From: Streptomyces ambofaciens ATCC 23877
GTDB lineage: Bacteria; Actinomycetota; Actinomycetes; Streptomycetales; Streptomycetaceae
Assembly (NCBI RefSeq): GCF_001267885.1
Contig: NZ_CP012382.1
Span: 2,529,001 to 2,593,000, forward strand
DNA length: 64,000 bases
Reading direction: 5' to 3'
The notes beneath the pieces were generated by a model. The model saw nothing but the letters and a program-made list of their open reading frames with translations, had not been told where the DNA came from and did not search any database. Positions 34,782 to 42,493 of the stretch are shown here, one piece after another. The translations under genes and the position numbers were made by a program. How positions within the stretch are numbered: position 1 is the stretch's first letter; every line of letters starts with the position of its first letter.

Positions 34782-35762
34782 ATGAACGAACTCTTCGGCA
34801 CACTTTCCGACGGCACCCCGGTCCACCGCTGGACCCTGGAGCGGGCGGGAGTACGGGTCCGGGTCCTGTCGTACGGCGGGATCGTGCAGTCGGCCGAGGT
34901 CCCGGACCGGGACGGCTACACCGCCGACGTGGTGCTGGGGTTCGCGGACCTGGACGGCTATCTGACGCATCCGGGGCCCTACTTGGGCGCGCTCGTCGGG
35001 CGGTACGCCAACCGGATCGCGGGCGGCCGTTTCCCGCTGGACGGGCGGACGTACGTGACGGTGCCCAACGAGGGGCCGAACTCGCTGCACGGCGGCGAGC
35101 GCGGCTTCGACAAGCGCGTGTGGGACGTGGAGCCCGTCGGGGACGGCGGGCACGGCGTCCGTCTCAGCCGCATCAGCCCGCACGGCGAGGAGGGCTTCCC
35201 GGGCCGGGTGGAGATCTCGGCGACGTACACGCTGGACGGGTCGGGCGCGCTGCGGATCGCCTACGAGGCGGTCACGGACGCGCCCACCGTGCTGAACCCG
35301 ACCAATCACAGCTACTTCAACCTCGCCGGCTCCGGCCACGCGGGCGGCCACGAGCTGCGGCTGGCCGCCTCCCGGATCACACCGGTCGGCGCCGACCTGA
35401 TCCCGACGGGCGTGCTGCAGGACGTGGCGGGCACGCGCTTCGACTTCCGGCAGGCGCGCAAGGTCGGTTCGGGCTACGACCACAACTTCGTCCTGGACAA
35501 GGGGGTGACGGACACCGCCGTGGAGGTCGCCGAGCTGTACGACCCGGCGTCGGGGCGGGTACTCACGGTGGCGACGACCGAGCCGGGCCTCCAGCTCTAC
35601 ACCGCCGACCACCTGGACGAGCCCTTCGCGCCCGGTGACGGCATCGCGCTGGAGACGCAGCACTTCCCGGACTCCCCGAACCGGCCGGAGTTCCCGGGCA
35701 CGGTGCTGCGGCCGGGCGAGGTGTTCCGCTCGGAGACGGTGTACGGCTTCTCGGCGCGGTGA
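34782..35762 (+). CDS. galM: Aldose 1-epimerase (mutarotase), cytosolic
   Basis: The 326-residue beta-sandwich enzyme interconverts alpha and beta anomers of galactose and related sugars. Key residues: Arg in GRYANRIAGGRF, His in NSLHGGERGFDKRVW, catalytic His in NPTNHSYFNLAG, Asp in GYDHNFVL, and catalytic Glu in ALETQHFPDSPNRPEF. It has no signal peptide, unlike the paralogue at 50847-51995. It follows the SGNH lipoprotein by 38 bases and ends at a strong hairpin. Confidence 0.94.
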   Translation: MNELFGTLSDGTPVHRWTLERAGVRVRVLSYGGIVQSAEVPDRDGYTADVVLGFADLDGYLTHPGPYLGALVGRYANRIAGGRFPLDGRTYVTVPNEGPNSLHGGERGFDKRVWDVEPVGDGGHGVRLSRISPHGEEGFPGRVEISATYTLDGSGALRIAYEAVTDAPTVLNPTNHSYFNLAGSGHAGGHELRLAASRITPVGADLIPTGVLQDVAGTRFDFRQARKVGSGYDHNFVLDKGVTDTAVEVAELYDPASGRVLTVATTEPGLQLYTADHLDEPFAPGDGIALETQHFPDSPNRPEFPGTVLRPGEVFRSETVYGFSAR

Positions 35763-35787
35763 CCGGCGCCCGCGGGCCGGCCCGGCG

Positions 35788-35823
35788 AGCCCCGGCCCGG
35801 CCGTCAGGTTCCGGGCCGGGGCT
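35788..35823 (+). terminator. galM terminator hairpin
   Basis: AGCCCCGGCCCGG at 35788-35800 pairs perfectly with CCGGGCCGGGGCT at 35811-35823 around a ten-base loop, 25 bases after the galM stop. The convergent GH3 remnant ends 34 bases further on, so the hairpin may serve both directions. Confidence 0.8.
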
Positions 35824-35857
35824 GTCCGCGGGGGATGCCGTCGAAAGGCGTCCCGGT

Positions 35858-36065
35858 TCAGACGGTAATCGTCGCGGTGATCCGACGGTCCGCGATCGAG
35901 CGTCCGATCTGGAGTTCGTACGAACCCTTCACAAACGCCCACGAGCCGGTCGCCTCGTCCCAGACCTCGAAGGCCCGGCGCGGCAGCTCGACGGTGGCCT
36001 CGACGCGCTCGCCGGGCGCGGCCTCGACACCGGCGAAACCGGCCAGCCGGCGCGCGGGGCGGATG
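35858..36065 (-). pseudogene. 3' remnant of a GH3 beta-glucosidase
   Basis: The last 65 or so codons before the stop at 35858 encode RPARRLAGFAGVEAAPGE... AFVKGSYELQIGRSIADRR, the C-terminal fibronectin III-like domain that ends GH3 beta-glucosidases. Nothing of the two catalytic domains, over 700 residues, remains. Upstream of about 36060 the frame is the antisense of the TetR remnant, so the similarity stops at a sharp boundary. The piece has no usable start and is not expected to fold alone. It is the product of a deletion, described in the findings. Confidence 0.75.
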
Positions 36066-36457
36066 TCGTCGCGTTCGAGGAGCGCGACCAGTGGGACGCG
36101 CTGCCCACCCGGCAGCTGCGGACGGACCTGCCGGCCGCCCTGGTCGAGTACAACGCGATGCGCCCGGGCGTCGTCCAGACCTTCGCCGCGCTGCTCGGCG
36201 AGAGCGTCACGGACGGGCATCCGGCGCGCGCGTACTTCACCGAGCGCTACGTGCGGGTCCGCGCCTCGATGGCGGAGGTGCTGCGCGCCGAGTACGGCGA
36301 CCGGCTGCCCGGGGGCCTCACCCCCGAGCGGGCCGCGCCGCTGATCGTGGCGATGCTCGACGGTCTCCAGTACCAGTGGCTGCTGGACCCCGCGTCGGTG
36401 GACATGCCGGGCGCCTTCCGGGACTTCCTCACCCTCCTCGGCGAACCCGTGCCGTAG
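36066..36457 (+). pseudogene. 3' remnant of a TetR-family regulator gene
   Basis: The frame that ends at 36457 encodes about 125 residues of a TetR ligand-binding domain: ALVEYNAMRPGVVQTFAALLGE, DGHPARAYFTERYVRVRASMAEVLRAEYG, and LIVAMLDGLQYQWLLDP. The helix-turn-helix is missing and no start codon with a ribosome site is available. The frame upstream of about 36060 is the antisense of the GH3 remnant. Both fragments read outward from one point, as would remain if a deletion removed the two 5' ends of a divergent tetR/glucosidase pair. Confidence 0.75.
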
Positions 36458-36533
36458 CGCACGCCCCTTCCGTCACGCGATACTGCCGCCGTCCGGCAGC
36501 GCACCCCACGGCGACGGAAGGTCCTGGAATCCC

Positions 36534-37808
36534 TTGACACACATACGCGTTCGGACCGGCGTACTCGGACTGGCCCTGGTGGCGGGGCTGGTGGCGCCGG
36601 CGACGGCCACGGCCGCTCCCCCGCCCCCCGCCTCCGCCCCCACCGTCGAGGAGCGCAGGCTCGACGGGGAGGTGCCGCGGGAGATCCTGCGGCGCTCCGG
36701 ATTCGCCGGGGTGGCACCGGCCTTCGCCCGCGGACTCGGGCGGGCGGACTCCTACCGGGAGGCCCGCCGGATCGTCGCACGCGAGGGCTCCGCGCTGTGG
36801 CGGCGGGCCGTGGACCGGGCGCAGGGGCGCGGGCCGGCACGCGGGGACATCAGCCGGGACGACGACCGGCCGCTGTACTGGGCACGGCTCGGGATGACAC
36901 GCGAACTGCGCGCCTGGGCGCCGGACTTCCGGCTGTCGGAGCGGCAGCGGGAAGCGCTGCTCGGCGTGCTGGAGCGGGCCTCCCGCGGCCAGGGCGACAT
37001 CCGCCTGCCCGACGGCGAGCGGGACAAGGGCCTCAGGAGGGTCCTGCTCACCGGCTTCGATCCCTTCACCCTGGACCGCGACATCCGGATCTCCAACCCC
37101 TCCGGCGCCGCCGCGCTCGCCCTGGACGGCACGGTGATCGACACGCCGGACGGTCCCGCGCGCGTGGAGACGGCCGTCTTCCCGGTGCGCTGGCGGGACT
37201 TCGCGCAGGGGGCGGTGGAGCGGGCGCTGCGGCCGTACCTGCCGCGGGTGGACCTGTTCACCACCGTGAGCCAGGGGCGGGTCGGGCGCTTCGACGTGGA
37301 GCGGACCAACGGGGCCTGGCGGGGCGGCTTCGCGGACAACGACAACGTCTCCCGCACCGGGACGGTGCCCGTCGCCGACCCGGCCTCGCAGCCGCAGTGG
37401 ACGACGACCACGCTGCCCTACGAGGCGATCACGGCCGCGGACACGGGGCGCTTCCCCGTGTACGACAACACGAGCGTGACCGAGATACCGGCGGGCGGCA
37501 CCGAGCCGGTCGTACGGCCGGAGGGGCCGACTCCCGGGTCGGCGGCCCGCGCGGGGGGCGGCGGGGACTACCTGTCCAACGAGATCGCCTACCGCGCGAC
37601 GCTGCTGCGGGACCGGCTCGGGCTGCACGGCACGCTGCCGGGCGGGCACGTCCACACCCCGGTGCTGCAGTTCGGGGCCGGGAACACCGACCCGGCGACC
37701 GGAGCGGTCACCGACCCCGCGTTCGTGCAGAGCCGGCTGGACATCGTGGCGCAGGTGCGGGCGATCGTGGCCGCGGCGGTCAGTACGCCGAAGCGGGACC
37801 GGAGCTGA
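36534..37808 (+). CDS. Secreted pyroglutamyl-peptidase (C15)-like protein lacking the catalytic cysteine
   Basis: TTG 36534 follows GGAAGG. A signal peptide (VLGLALVAGLVAPATATA, cut near residue 28) leads into a helical region, and from residue about 168 a peptidase C15 fold: RVLLTGFDPFTLD... SNPSG and VSQGRVGRFDVERTN, where Glu256 fits the catalytic Glu of the ERVA motif. The motif that normally carries the nucleophile (YVCN-like) reads DYLSNEIAYR, with Ser348 in place of Cys. His372 or His374 in GGHVHTPVLQF fits the catalytic His. It may be a serine variant or an inactive homologue. The end overlaps the convergent EI24 gene by 29 bases. Confidence 0.8.
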   Translation: MTHIRVRTGVLGLALVAGLVAPATATAAPPPPASAPTVEERRLDGEVPREILRRSGFAGVAPAFARGLGRADSYREARRIVAREGSALWRRAVDRAQGRGPARGDISRDDDRPLYWARLGMTRELRAWAPDFRLSERQREALLGVLERASRGQGDIRLPDGERDKGLRRVLLTGFDPFTLDRDIRISNPSGAAALALDGTVIDTPDGPARVETAVFPVRWRDFAQGAVERALRPYLPRVDLFTTVSQGRVGRFDVERTNGAWRGGFADNDNVSRTGTVPVADPASQPQWTTTTLPYEAITAADTGRFPVYDNTSVTEIPAGGTEPVVRPEGPTPGSAARAGGGGDYLSNEIAYRATLLRDRLGLHGTLPGGHVHTPVLQFGAGNTDPATGAVTDPAFVQSRLDIVAQVRAIVAAAVSTPKRDRS

Positions 37809-38604
37809 CCGCCGGGTCCGTCGAGCCGCCCTCGGGGCGGTCGTCGTCGCCGTCGCGGGTCTCCTCGCCCAGCAGCTCACGGGCGAGGAGCGTGGCGCCG
37901 GCGACCGCGCCCGGCATCAGGAAGACCGCCACGAACGGCACCAGGAAGGCCACGCCGAGCGGCGTGCCGAAGCCCCAGACGAGCCGCTTGCGGGAGCGCA
38001 GGAGGGCGAGCCGGTCACGGAGTTCGACCCCGCGGCGCTGGAGGGCGACGGAGGCCAGTTCCTCGGTGAGGAAGAAGCCGGTGACGAAGAAGCCGATCAC
38101 CGGGACCACCGTCTGCCCCACGATCGGGATGAAGCCGAGGGCGAAGAGCACCACGCCCCATCCGGCGGCGCGGACGAGGATCCGCAGGCTGTCGCGGCCC
38201 GAGATCCACAGCTCGCGCAGGAGCGGCAGGTTCGACTCGGGAGCGGTGCCGTCCGGGGAGACGTCGCGGTCGACCCGCTCGGAGAGGCTCTCGTAGAAGG
38301 GCTGGCCCACCAGCAGCGTGACGGCGGTGAAGGTGAGGACGGCCAGCAGCAGGGCGAGGGCGAACAGGACGGCGGTGAGGAAGCCGCGGAAGAGTCCGGG
38401 CCAGGGGCTGGACCAGTCGTCGGCGAAGGGGGTCGCCCAGGCCACGAAGTCGGAGCCCCACAGGGCCAGCCCGACCAGCGCCGCCGCGTACAGCACCAGG
38501 GTGATCAGGCCCGGCAGGAGTCCGAAGCCGTAGCTTCTGCCGTGCCGGGCCACCCAGCGCTGGCCCTTCAGAAGATGACCGAAACCCGCCCCGAGATCGC
38601 GCAT
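37780..38604 (-). CDS. EI24/CysZ-like integral membrane protein
   Basis: The 274-residue protein has six or so hydrophobic segments and the EI24 signature: LPGLITLVLYAAALVGLALW, GQPFYESLSERVD, and GFIPIVGQTVVPVIGFFVTGF. The family includes CysZ sulfate channels and related proteins. A charged Asp/Gly/Pro-rich tail ends the protein. ATG 38604 has no strong ribosome site; an in-frame GTG further upstream is possible. The substrate is unknown. It is convergent with the C15-like gene and divergent from the serine hydrolase. Confidence 0.87.
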   Translation of the reverse strand: MRDLGAGFGHLLKGQRWVARHGRSYGFGLLPGLITLVLYAAALVGLALWGSDFVAWATPFADDWSSPWPGLFRGFLTAVLFALALLLAVLTFTAVTLLVGQPFYESLSERVDRDVSPDGTAPESNLPLLRELWISGRDSLRILVRAAGWGVVLFALGFIPIVGQTVVPVIGFFVTGFFLTEELASVALQRRGVELRDRLALLRSRKRLVWGFGTPLGVAFLVPFVAVFLMPGAVAGATLLARELLGEETRDGDDDRPEGGSTDPAVSSGPASAY

Positions 38605-38748
38605 GGGCGAAACTCTACCGGTCACCGTCGACACGTCCTCGCCGCGATTGAGTCGAACCCGCACGCCCCTGCGTACCGATCGGCGAACGGCCCCGGAGGG
38701 TTCCGGGAAGTTCCGGCGCACGGCCGGCGCGCGGGTGAGGAGGAGCGG

Positions 38749-39894
38749 ATGACGCAGGAGATCCACGGCACCGTCGCCGACGGCTTCGAGACGGTGCGGG
38801 AGGAGTTCGCGGCGGTCGTGGCCGGGCAGCGGCCGGACCACGAGGCCCAGGTGTGCGCCTATGTGCACGGTCGCAGGGTCGTCGACCTGTGGACCGGCGC
38901 CGGCGCCGACTCGCTGTACGGGGTGCACTCGGCGACCAAGGGCGCCGCCCTGCTGGTGGTGGCCCTGCTGGTCCAGGAGGGCACCCTGGAACTGGACCGC
39001 AGGGTGACCTACTACTGGCCGGAGTTCGCCGCCGAGGGCAAGGGCGCGCTGACCCTGCGCGACCTGCTGGCCCACCGTGCGGGCGTGGTCGGCACGGACA
39101 CCGGGTTCACCACCGCGGAGCTGGCCGACGACCGGGTGGTCGCCGAACGCCTCGCCGACCAGCGTCCCTACTGGCGTCCGGGCACGGCCTTCGGGTACCA
39201 CGCGCTCGCCCTCGGCGCCCTCGCGGGCGAGGTGGTGCGCCGTGCCACCGGCCACACCCTTCAGGAGGTCTACGAGGAGCGGGTCCGCGCCCCGCACCGG
39301 CTGGACTTCCACCTGGGTCTGCCCGCCCGGCTCGACCACCGCTTCCGCCCGGTGCGGCCGATGCTGCGCACCCCGGTGCAGCAGGTCGCCCGGGCCACGC
39401 CACCGGACGGGCCGCACACCCTCGCCGCGATCGCCTACAACCGCAACGCGGCCGACCCCACCGACCTGGCGTCCCTGCCCAACGAGCCCGCCGTCCGCGC
39501 CCGGGGCCCGGCCTCCGTGGGCGGCGTGGCCTCGGCGCGCGGGCTGGCCGGGCTGTACGCGGCGGCCATCGGGGAGCTGGACGGCAGGGCGCCGCTGCTG
39601 AAGCCGGACACGGTGGCGGAGTTCGGGCAGCTCCATGCGGTGGGCTACGACCTGGTGCTGCGGACGCACCGGTCGTACGGCCTCGGCTTCCAGGCGACGG
39701 CCGACACCTGGCACCCGTTCCTGGGCGCCGGGGCCGTCGGGCACAGCGGCGCGGGCGGCTGCCAGGCCTTCGCGGACCCGTTCAGCGGCCTGGCGTACGG
39801 CTACACCCGGCGCCGCTTCGCCCACCCGGACGGGGCCGCCGCGGAGAACCAGCGGCTGGTGGCGGCGGTGCACGGGGCCGCGCTCGGTCGCTGA
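38749..39894 (+). CDS. Class C beta-lactamase-fold serine hydrolase (esterase type)
   Basis: GGAGGAG lies just before ATG 38749. The 381-residue protein has SATK (Ser61, Lys64) in GVHSATKGAALLVVAL, Tyr in GTAFGYHALALG (Y-x-A/N motif) and HSGAGG as the third motif. There is no signal peptide. Sequence style is that of EstB-like esterases, annotated as serine hydrolase and often acting on short esters. It is convergent with ohr, with a shared terminator hairpin between them. Confidence 0.9.
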   Translation: MTQEIHGTVADGFETVREEFAAVVAGQRPDHEAQVCAYVHGRRVVDLWTGAGADSLYGVHSATKGAALLVVALLVQEGTLELDRRVTYYWPEFAAEGKGALTLRDLLAHRAGVVGTDTGFTTAELADDRVVAERLADQRPYWRPGTAFGYHALALGALAGEVVRRATGHTLQEVYEERVRAPHRLDFHLGLPARLDHRFRPVRPMLRTPVQQVARATPPDGPHTLAAIAYNRNAADPTDLASLPNEPAVRARGPASVGGVASARGLAGLYAAAIGELDGRAPLLKPDTVAEFGQLHAVGYDLVLRTHRSYGLGFQATADTWHPFLGAGAVGHSGAGGCQAFADPFSGLAYGYTRRRFAHPDGAAAENQRLVAAVHGAALGR

Positions 39895-39909
39895 GCGCAC
39901 CGACGGCCG

Positions 39910-39943
39910 GAGGCCGCACCCCGCGGTCCCGGGGTGCGGCCTC
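39910..39943. terminator. Bidirectional terminator between the esterase and ohr genes
   Basis: GAGGCCGCACCCC at 39910-39922 pairs perfectly with GGGGTGCGGCCTC at 39931-39943 around an eight-base loop, 15 bases after the esterase stop and 27 bases beyond the ohr stop. Confidence 0.8.
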
Positions 39944-39970
39944 GTACCTGTTCCCGCGTGACGAGCCCGG

Positions 39971-40390
39971 TCAGACCAGCGTCACCGTGATGTTGCCGCG
40001 GGTCGCCTTGGAGTAGGGGCAGACCTGGTGGGCCTTCTCCACCAGCGACCGCGCGGTGGCGGCGTCCACCGACGGGATCTCGGCGGAGATCTCGACGATG
40101 ATGCCGAACCCGTCGTCGTTCTTGCCGATGCCGACCTTCGCGGTGACGGTCGAACCGGTGACGTCGGCGCCCTCCTGGCGGGCCACGACGGCGAGCGCAC
40201 CCTGGAAGCAGGCGCTGTACCCGGCGGCGAAGAGCTGCTCCGGGTTGGTGCCGGCGCCGCTGCCGCCCATCTCCTTGGGCGGGTTCACGACGACGTCGAG
40301 CTTGCCGTCATCGGTGGCCACCCGGCCGTCGCGGCCGTTCTCCGCGGTGGCCACGGCGGTGTAGAGGACCTCGGACTGCTGAATCGGCAT
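39971..40390 (-). CDS. ohr: Organic hydroperoxide resistance protein
   Basis: The 139-residue OsmC/Ohr-family peroxidase has the two reactive cysteines Cys61 (GYSACFQGAL) and Cys124 (HQVCPYSKATRGN) and conserved Arg/Glu near residues 20-50 (NPEQLFAAG). It reduces fatty acid and other organic hydroperoxides using lipoylated proteins as donor. Ohr genes are usually controlled by a nearby OhrR; the MarR-type gene 1.3 kb away is divergent from another enzyme and lacks the obvious reactive cysteine, so it is not a clear OhrR. The upstream 167 bases hold the promoter. Confidence 0.95.
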   Translation of the reverse strand: MPIQQSEVLYTAVATAENGRDGRVATDDGKLDVVVNPPKEMGGSGAGTNPEQLFAAGYSACFQGALAVVARQEGADVTGSTVTAKVGIGKNDDGFGIIVEISAEIPSVDAATARSLVEKAHQVCPYSKATRGNITVTLV

Positions 40391-40557
40391 TGCGTTGTCT
40401 TCCTCCTCGGTCCGCCGTGACTCGCGCCCACGATCACGACGGATTTCGGAAAGACGCTACCGCATGCCGGAAAGTCCGGGAAGGCCGCTCCGGGAGTGGG
40501 GCCGGCACCGGGCCCCCGTGGCCGGCGCCGGGCACCCGGGGGCCGACCTCGGGGGCG

Positions 40558-41580
40558 TCAGAGCTTGACGATCATCTTGCCCGTGTTGTCGCCCCGCAGG
40601 ACGCCGAGGAACGCCTCCAGGTTGTTCTCGATGCCCTCGACGACCGTCTCGCGGTACTTGAGCTCGCCGGAGCGGACCCAGGGGCCGACCTCCTGGACGA
40701 ACTGCGACTGGAGGTCGTAGTGGTCGCCGACCAGGAAGCCCTCGATCCGGCCGCGGGTCTGGATCAGACGGGCGAGGTTCTTCGGGCCCGGGGCGGGCTG
40801 GGTGTTGTTGTAGACGGAGATCGCGCCGCAGATCGCGATGCGGCCGTCCCGGTTCAGCGAGCCGATGGCGGCCTCCAGGTGGTCGCCGCCCACGTTGTCG
40901 AAGTAGACGTCGACGCCGTCCGGGGCGGCGGTGCGCAGCTGCTCGCCCACCGGGCCGTCCTTGTAGTTGAAGGCGGCGTCGAAGCCGTACTCGTCGACGA
41001 GCAGCTTCACCTTCTCGTCCGAGCCGGCGGAGCCGATGACCCGGGAGGCGCCCTTGAGCTTCGCGATCTGACCCACCTGGCTGCCGACGGCACCGGCGGC
41101 GCCGGAGACGAACACCGAGTCGCCCTCCTTGAAGGCCGCGGTGCGCAGCAGACCGGCGTACGCGGTGAGCCCCGTCATGCCGAGCACGCCGAGGTACGTC
41201 GACAGCGGCGCCGCCTCCGGATCCACCTTGACCGCGGTCTTCGCGTCCACGGCGGCGTATTCGCGCCAGCCGAAGAAGTGCAGGACGTGGTCGCCCACGG
41301 CGATGCCCTCGGCATTGGAGGCGACGACCTCGCCGACCGCGCCGCCCTGCATGGGCTTGCCCAGCTCGTAGGGGGCGACGTAGGACTTGGCGGCGCTCAT
41401 GCGGCCGCGCATGTACGGGTCGACGGAGACGTACAGGTTGCGCACCAGGACCTGACCCTCGCCCGGGGTGGGGAGCTCCGCCTCGACCAGGGAGAAGTCC
41501 TCGGGCTTGGGCCAGCCGACCGGGCGGCTGAGCAGGTGCCATTCACGGTTGACGGTGGGGAGGGCGGGGGAGTCGGTCAT
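40558..41580 (-). CDS. NADP-dependent MDR oxidoreductase (leukotriene B4 dehydrogenase/CurA type)
   Basis: The 340-residue zinc-free medium-chain reductase has GDHVLHFFGWREYA, the nucleotide loop SGAAGAVGSQVGQIAKLKGA, and DVYFDNVGGDHLEA, typical of the alkenal/one oxidoreductase and CurA family that reduce reactive alpha,beta-unsaturated carbonyls. It is divergent from a MarR-family gene with a perfect dyad between, close to this gene's start, so expression is probably induced when the regulator binds a reactive ligand. Confidence 0.92.
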   Translation of the reverse strand: MTDSPALPTVNREWHLLSRPVGWPKPEDFSLVEAELPTPGEGQVLVRNLYVSVDPYMRGRMSAAKSYVAPYELGKPMQGGAVGEVVASNAEGIAVGDHVLHFFGWREYAAVDAKTAVKVDPEAAPLSTYLGVLGMTGLTAYAGLLRTAAFKEGDSVFVSGAAGAVGSQVGQIAKLKGASRVIGSAGSDEKVKLLVDEYGFDAAFNYKDGPVGEQLRTAAPDGVDVYFDNVGGDHLEAAIGSLNRDGRIAICGAISVYNNTQPAPGPKNLARLIQTRGRIEGFLVGDHYDLQSQFVQEVGPWVRSGELKYRETVVEGIENNLEAFLGVLRGDNTGKMIVKL

Positions 41581-41616
41581 GAGGGCGCCTTTCCAGTGGG
41601 TTGGTGGATCACAGGC

Positions 41617-41639
41617 GTTGTTTCAGCCTCTGAAACAAC
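41617..41639. promoter_or_regulatory. MarR-type operator dyad
   Basis: GTTGTTTCAG (41617-41626) and CTGAAACAAC (41630-41639) are exact complements with a three-base spacer. The dyad lies 37 bases before the oxidoreductase start and 33 bases before the ATG at 41672 of the marR gene, so one site can repress both. Its AT-rich character and 23-bp size fit MarR-family operators. Confidence 0.75.
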
Positions 41640-41689
41640 CATGCGACTGAACATTTCACCTTGTCAAACAAATGGGTACCCTGGTTTCC

Positions 41690-42130
41690 ATGGCCACACC
41701 ACGCGACACCACCCGCCGACCCGACGCGCTCACCCTTGAAGTCGTCGAGCTGATCGGCGAGGTCGTGGCCCGGTTCCACGCCGACTACGAGGAGGCGGCC
41801 GCCGAACGCGCCCTGACCGGGGCGCAGGCCAAGCTGCTCAGCCTGCTGTCGCTGGAGCCGCTGCCGATGCGGAAGCTGGCCCAGAAGCTGAAGTGCGAGC
41901 CGTCGAACGTCACGGGGATCGTGGACCGGCTGGAGGCGCGGGGCCTGGTCGAGCGCCGCCCCGACCCCGCCGACCGGCGCGTGAAGGTGGCGGCGGCGAC
42001 GGAGGAGGGCCGACGGGTGGCCCGGGGCCTGCGGGAGTCACTGCGGTTCGCACGGGAGCCGCTGGCGGGGCTGTCGGAGGGTGAACGGATCGCTCTGCGG
42101 GACGCACTGCGGAGGATGCTGCGGGACTGA
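41690..42130 (+). CDS. MarR-family transcriptional regulator
   Basis: The winged helix lies at residues about 30-110: LTGAQAKLLSLLSLEPLPMRKLAQKLKCEPSNVTGIVDRLEARGLVERRPDPADRRVKVAAAT, a classic MarR sequence. It has one cysteine (KLKCEPS) inside the recognition region, not at the N-terminal redox position of OhrR. ATG 41690 and ATG 41672 are both possible, and neither has a Shine-Dalgarno sequence, so the message may be leaderless or nearly so. It probably represses the divergent oxidoreductase and itself. Confidence 0.88.
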   Translation: MATPRDTTRRPDALTLEVVELIGEVVARFHADYEEAAAERALTGAQAKLLSLLSLEPLPMRKLAQKLKCEPSNVTGIVDRLEARGLVERRPDPADRRVKVAAATEEGRRVARGLRESLRFAREPLAGLSEGERIALRDALRRMLRD

Positions 42131-42493
42131 GCGGGGCCGGGGCTGCCCAGGCCCAGGGGGCGGGGGTGGGAGCCGGGAGACGCAGGAACGCCGGGGCGGC
42201 AGGTGCACGGAGGCGCAAGGCCCCGGGGCGGCAGGTGCACGGAGGCGCAAGGCCCCGGAGGGGCAGGAACCCGGAGGGGGCGGAACCCCCCGTGGGGACA
42301 GGAACCCGGAGGCGCAAGGCCCCGGTGGGGACAGGAACCCGGAGGGGGCAGAGCCCCCGGGGGACGGGAGCCCCGCAGGCGGGTGCAGGAATCCGGGAGC
42401 GGTGCGGGAACCCGGGGTGGGCGCAGGGGGCCGACAGCCGGTGGTTCCGGCGGCGACGGCTCGCCCGCTCGGTCGCGGGGGACGGCGCGGCCC
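42131..42493. repeat. Non-coding GC-rich degenerate tandem repeat tract
   Basis: Between the convergent marR and SCO2400-family genes, 363 bases consist of degenerate repeats. A 32-bp unit at 42191-42222 is repeated exactly at 42223-42254 (core GGCAGGTGCACGGAGGCGCA). Further downstream, blocks such as GGGGACAGGAACCCGGAGG recur three times with variation, alternating with GGCGCAAGGCCCCGG. Frames through it can be open but show repeat-driven composition and no start signal. I see no gene here. It may act as a terminator-like buffer or slippage tract. Confidence 0.65.

Noticed and set aside
35759..36457. Intact TetR gene beginning upstream of 36060
   Set aside because: The first 100 codons of this frame are antisense to the GH3 remnant and contain no helix-turn-helix. 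Only the C-terminal part is TetR-like.
41672..42130. OhrR regulating the ohr gene
   Set aside because: The MarR protein lacks the N-terminal reactive cysteine typical of OhrR and is divergent from the oxidoreductase, not from ohr.
42131..42493. CRISPR-like repeat array
   Set aside because: The repeats are directly adjacent, degenerate and G-rich, without unique spacers of constant length and without cas genes.
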